From the NCBI GenBank assembly GCA_026389315.1, contig JAPLIC010000073.1, positions 1 through 46,017 on the forward strand: a stretch of DNA of 46,017 nucleotides, in the 5' to 3' direction. This DNA is from Cyanobacteriota bacterium. GTDB taxonomy: Bacteria; Cyanobacteriota; Cyanobacteriia; PCC-6307; Cyanobiaceae. The notes beneath the pieces are model-generated. The model saw only the letters and a program-made list of their open reading frames with translations, did not search any database and was not told where the DNA came from. This document shows, piece by piece, positions 44,271 to 46,017 of this stretch. Each line of letters starts with the position of its first letter. Positions within the stretch are counted from its first letter, which is position 1. Position numbers and translations under genes: made by a program.

Positions 44271-44858
44271 ATGGGCCCGAGAGCCGTCATCCCTTCGATC
44301 CAGCCAGGTCGGCGCGGCTACGGACCTCGCCATGCCCGATTCACTGTGGCTGAATTTCATCGGCTTTGCGATCAGCTGCCGGAGCGGAGGTTTGAACTGA
44401 TTGATGGGGAGGTTCTGGAGGTGATCGCCAAGGGGAGCCGCCACACAGCGGTTGTGCATCGGCTGGCGCGGGCCCTGACTCCCCTGCTGGCGAGCCCCCA
44501 CGACGGGGAGTCTCTGCTGTGCGGCCATGAACTGCGCATCGAGGCACCCTTGGATCTGGGGGAGCATCAGGAGCCGGAGCCCGACCTGGCGGTGGTGACG
44601 GCCCGCTCCGATGCCTGGCTCGAAGCCCACCCGACCGCCGCCGATACCTTGCTGGTGATTGAAGTTGCCGATGCCAGCCTGGCCTATGACCTCGATACGA
44701 AATTGAGGCTTTATCAACAGGCCGGGATCGCCAATTACTGGGTGGTGGATGTGCGCGAGCCCATGGCTTTCTTCCTGTTGCAGGGCAAGAGCGATGCCTC
44801 CCTGCTGGCGGCGTTGCGCGAGCCGGTGGAGGCCCTGGTGGCGGAGTTACGGGGCTAG
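44271..44858 (+). CDS. Uma2 family (DUF820) putative endonuclease
   Basis: The 195-residue protein has the Uma2 layout: RFTVAEFHRLCDQLPERRFE and LIDGEVLEVIAKGSRHTAVV, then EPEPDLAVV (Asp of the PD motif), LLVIEVADASLAYDLDTKLR (Glu and Lys of the PD-(D/E)xK site), YQQAGIANYWVVDVRE. These proteins are very numerous in cyanobacteria and are often linked with transposons; a nuclease function is predicted. The site looks complete. It is divergent from the glycosylase remnant and followed directly by a damaged PEP-CTERM gene. Confidence 0.88.
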   Translation: MGPRAVIPSIQPGRRGYGPRHARFTVAEFHRLCDQLPERRFELIDGEVLEVIAKGSRHTAVVHRLARALTPLLASPHDGESLLCGHELRIEAPLDLGEHQEPEPDLAVVTARSDAWLEAHPTAADTLLVIEVADASLAYDLDTKLRLYQQAGIANYWVVDVREPMAFFLLQGKSDASLLAALREPVEALVAELRG

Positions 44859-44862
44859 GGGA

Positions 44863-45084
44863 GTGAGGATCGGCTTGCCTTCAATGGAGAAGATGGCAAT
44901 GGTCTTTGGCAATTGCTCTACACCGATGACGCTGGTGGTGACTGACCCGCTGAGCGTCAATAGCTGGAGTCTCACGGTGATGAATGAGGTGCCCAGGCCT
45001 CTGCCTGTTCTGGGAGCCGCGGCAGCCTTTGGCTATAGCCGTCGCATTCGGCGTCGCCTTGCAACCAGCCGTCCCCAAGCCTGA
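44863..45084 (+). pseudogene. Remnant of a P-domain / PEP-CTERM protein
   Basis: One frame gives NGEDGNGLWQLLYTDDAGGD before a TGA at 44943-44945. The next frame, overlapping, continues with SVNSWSLTVMNEVPRPLPVL, then GAAAAFGYSRRIRRRL to the stop at 45082-45084. The first part resembles the end of a proprotein-convertase P domain (NGxWxLxxxDxxGGDTGxLxSWSL), and the second is a PEP-CTERM-type tail. The original gene thus encoded an exported P-domain protein; the 5' part is missing, replaced by the Uma2 gene, and one or a few bases are lost near 44940-44955. Its tail is close to that of the protein ending at 43284. Confidence 0.65.
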
Positions 45085-45160
45085 AGCGTCCGGAGCCCAT
45101 CGGCAAACGCCACGCTGTGTTGGCTGCGGGGTGGCTTTTCCTTTACTTGACTGATTAGCT

Positions 45161-45194
45161 CCCCCCCCTGCGGGAAGATGAGCTGGGGTTTTTT
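45161..45194 (+). terminator. Weak terminator-like hairpin
   Basis: A C-run at 45161-45168 can pair with GGGG at 45185-45188 and is followed by six Ts (45189-45194). The loop is long and the inner CCCTGCGGG can compete. It lies about 80-110 bases after the PEP-CTERM remnant, so it may have ended that transcript. Confidence 0.3.
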
Positions 45195-45213
45195 AAACGG
45201 ACGGTTGGCCGGC

Positions 45214-45375
45214 TCAGCGCCGGATCATCAGGCCACCCCATCCTTCATCTTCAGGCCCGCGAACAAGGCTCCTGCCTGGAGCAGTTGCGCCAGTGCGTGA
45301 GCGCGACACTCCCGCCAGGCCGGTGTCGTGGCTGGGGCCGTACTGGCGGTTGGCGTCGTGGAGGTTGACCTGCAT
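45214..45375 (-). pseudogene. Phd antitoxin start fused to unrelated sequence
   Basis: Within repeat copy 2 an ATG at 45375 opens MQVNLHDA, identical to the start of the Phd-like antitoxin at 42136. From codon 9 on it diverges completely (NRQYGPSHDTG) and stops at 45214. The antitoxin body and a vapC are absent. In another frame of the same stretch (about 45330-45240, minus) the residues CRAHALAQLLQAGALFAGLK look natural and may belong to a lost gene. This is the stump of a second phd-vapC-type module. Confidence 0.55.
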
Positions 45376-45893
45376 CGCCAGGTCGCAACTGGCTTAGTCC
45401 AGTGTAGTGGCTAAGTCCTTGGCAGGGTCCGGCAGGACCCGGTGGCGCCGGTCGGGGATCGGCACCACCCAATAGTAAATGGGCGCCAAAATCGGCATGG
45501 GCTCGCAATTAAGAGGTGGGTGTTATAGTCAGATGCGAGGTATGGGTAGGTCGGCGGAATGGCTCGGTCAACGGAATGGATGGAGAGAGCTGTAGGAACT
45601 CGCCTCCTTGGTAGGGTCCATCGGCATACGACCGGTAGCGTGGTGTTGGTCACGATTAGGTCAGCTTTAGGTGACCATCCCCGACAGCAGGGACTCGGCT
45701 TGTGTGGGCGTGCCGCTTGGGTGGGCTTGCAGCCAGCTAGCGAGCTGGAGCTGCCGTTGGCGCCCTGATCGACGCGGCGCCGCTTGAGTTGATCGGCCTG
45801 GCCAGGGGCGATTCCGCACCAAGGCGAACGTATTCGAATTAACATCTCAAACAGAATAATGTGTCAATTGCTTGGCTGGCACTGCCGTGGAGG
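45350..45893. repeat. Long imperfect direct repeat, copy 2
   Basis: About 544 bases match 42111-42641. The identical 28-base hairpin is at 45391-45418, and the region from GGTAGCGTGGTGTTGG onward to the AT-rich end at about 45893 is best conserved. Relative to copy 1 it carries about 21 extra bases near 45710-45750 and lacks an 8-base duplication near 42147-42154. It starts at codon 8 of a phd stump and ends about 22 bases before the stop codon of an unknown gene that leaves the window. Confidence 0.85.
45618..45649. repeat. Palindrome-centred element, site 3 (degenerate)
   Basis: CATACGACCGGTAGCGT at 45625-45641 corresponds to the core of site 1, with two changes that break the outer part of the central palindrome. 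The right arm GTTGG is kept but the left arm is changed, so folding is weaker than in the other two sites. Confidence 0.5.
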
Positions 45894-45914
45894 CAGGGCT
45901 GATTCAAAGTCTTA

Positions 45915-46017
45915 TCAGGGGTTCGGTTTTGGCTGTCGCCGCACCATCGCCAGCAGCGCCGTGATGTCATGCATCACCGCCTGCATGCCGCCCCGGATCG
46001 ACTCAAAGCCACTCAGC
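45915..46017 (-). CDS. C-terminal end of an unknown protein (partial)
   Basis: The minus strand is open from the window edge to a stop at 45915-45917 and reads LSGFESIRGGMQAVMHDITA, then LLAMVRRQPKPNP. The composition is natural, with a helical Met/Val pattern. The start lies beyond the window. No family can be named from 33 residues. Confidence 0.4.
   Translation of the reverse strand, partial: LSGFESIRGGMQAVMHDITALLAMVRRQPKPNP

Overview
The window is chromosomal DNA from a high-GC unicellular picocyanobacterium, most like the freshwater Cyanobium / Vulcanococcus / Synechococcus group. The evidence is an ndhL-DUF3007-trpA cluster, a membrane-anchored cytochrome c6-like protein, an intron-less tRNA-Leu(UAA), a cyanobacterial-type CdaA and LysA, a Nif11-cupin protein, and PEP-CTERM sorting tails of the picocyanobacterial type. 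No rRNA operon, CRISPR array or intact insertion sequence is visible.

Layout. (1) 1-4.6 kb is a decayed accessory segment. It holds the N-terminal piece of an IS630 transposase, a truncated hypothetical gene, a broken recombination module (Rad52-like annealing protein, Gp157-like protein, intact DUF2493 protein), a NYN-domain gene with two in-frame stops, and an AbiEi antitoxin whose AbiEii partner survives only as a ten-codon relic. (2) A tRNA-Leu at 4.83-4.91 kb ends this segment. (3) 5-31.7 kb is ordinary core genome: NDH-1 subunit L, tryptophan synthase alpha, an outer-membrane barrel, a c-type cytochrome, trhO, the bioB-uppS-cdaA-lysA block, rimI, clpC, an alcohol-dehydrogenase-like gene, cdsA, cbiT, an Orn/Lys/Arg decarboxylase and an ABC1/UbiB kinase. 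(4) 31.7-32.65 kb is a lower-GC stretch without a recognisable gene. (5) 32.65-41.4 kb returns to core: hisIE, a QueD-like protein, a Fur-family regulator (probably Zur) followed by a His-rich CobW GTPase, a Crp/Fnr regulator, a DUF4236 cluster, ctpA and ispG. (6) 41.5-46 kb is a second accessory segment. It has a Phd-VapC module whose leader (about 530 bp) is repeated 3.2 kb away, two damaged PEP-CTERM genes, a frameshifted uracil-DNA glycosylase and a Uma2 protein.

How the genes work together. The core clusters cover cell envelope (uppS, cdaA, lysA, cdsA), cofactor synthesis (bioB, cbiT), amino acid synthesis (trpA, hisIE, lysA), photosynthetic electron flow (ndhL, cytochrome), proteolysis (clpC, ctpA) and zinc homeostasis (Fur/Zur plus CobW). 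The two accessory segments hold toxin-antitoxin remnants, recombination functions and repeats. Several genes there carry single-base frameshifts or nonsense codons while the core genes do not, so decay is concentrated in those islands.

The most unusual structures are the long imperfect direct repeat that includes the first codons of a Phd antitoxin, and a 17-bp palindrome-centred core found three times in the same segment. Also worth attention are a GST-DUF952 fusion, a pair of tiny membrane proteins sharing a GGGLMQP tail, and the toxin-less AbiEi gene.
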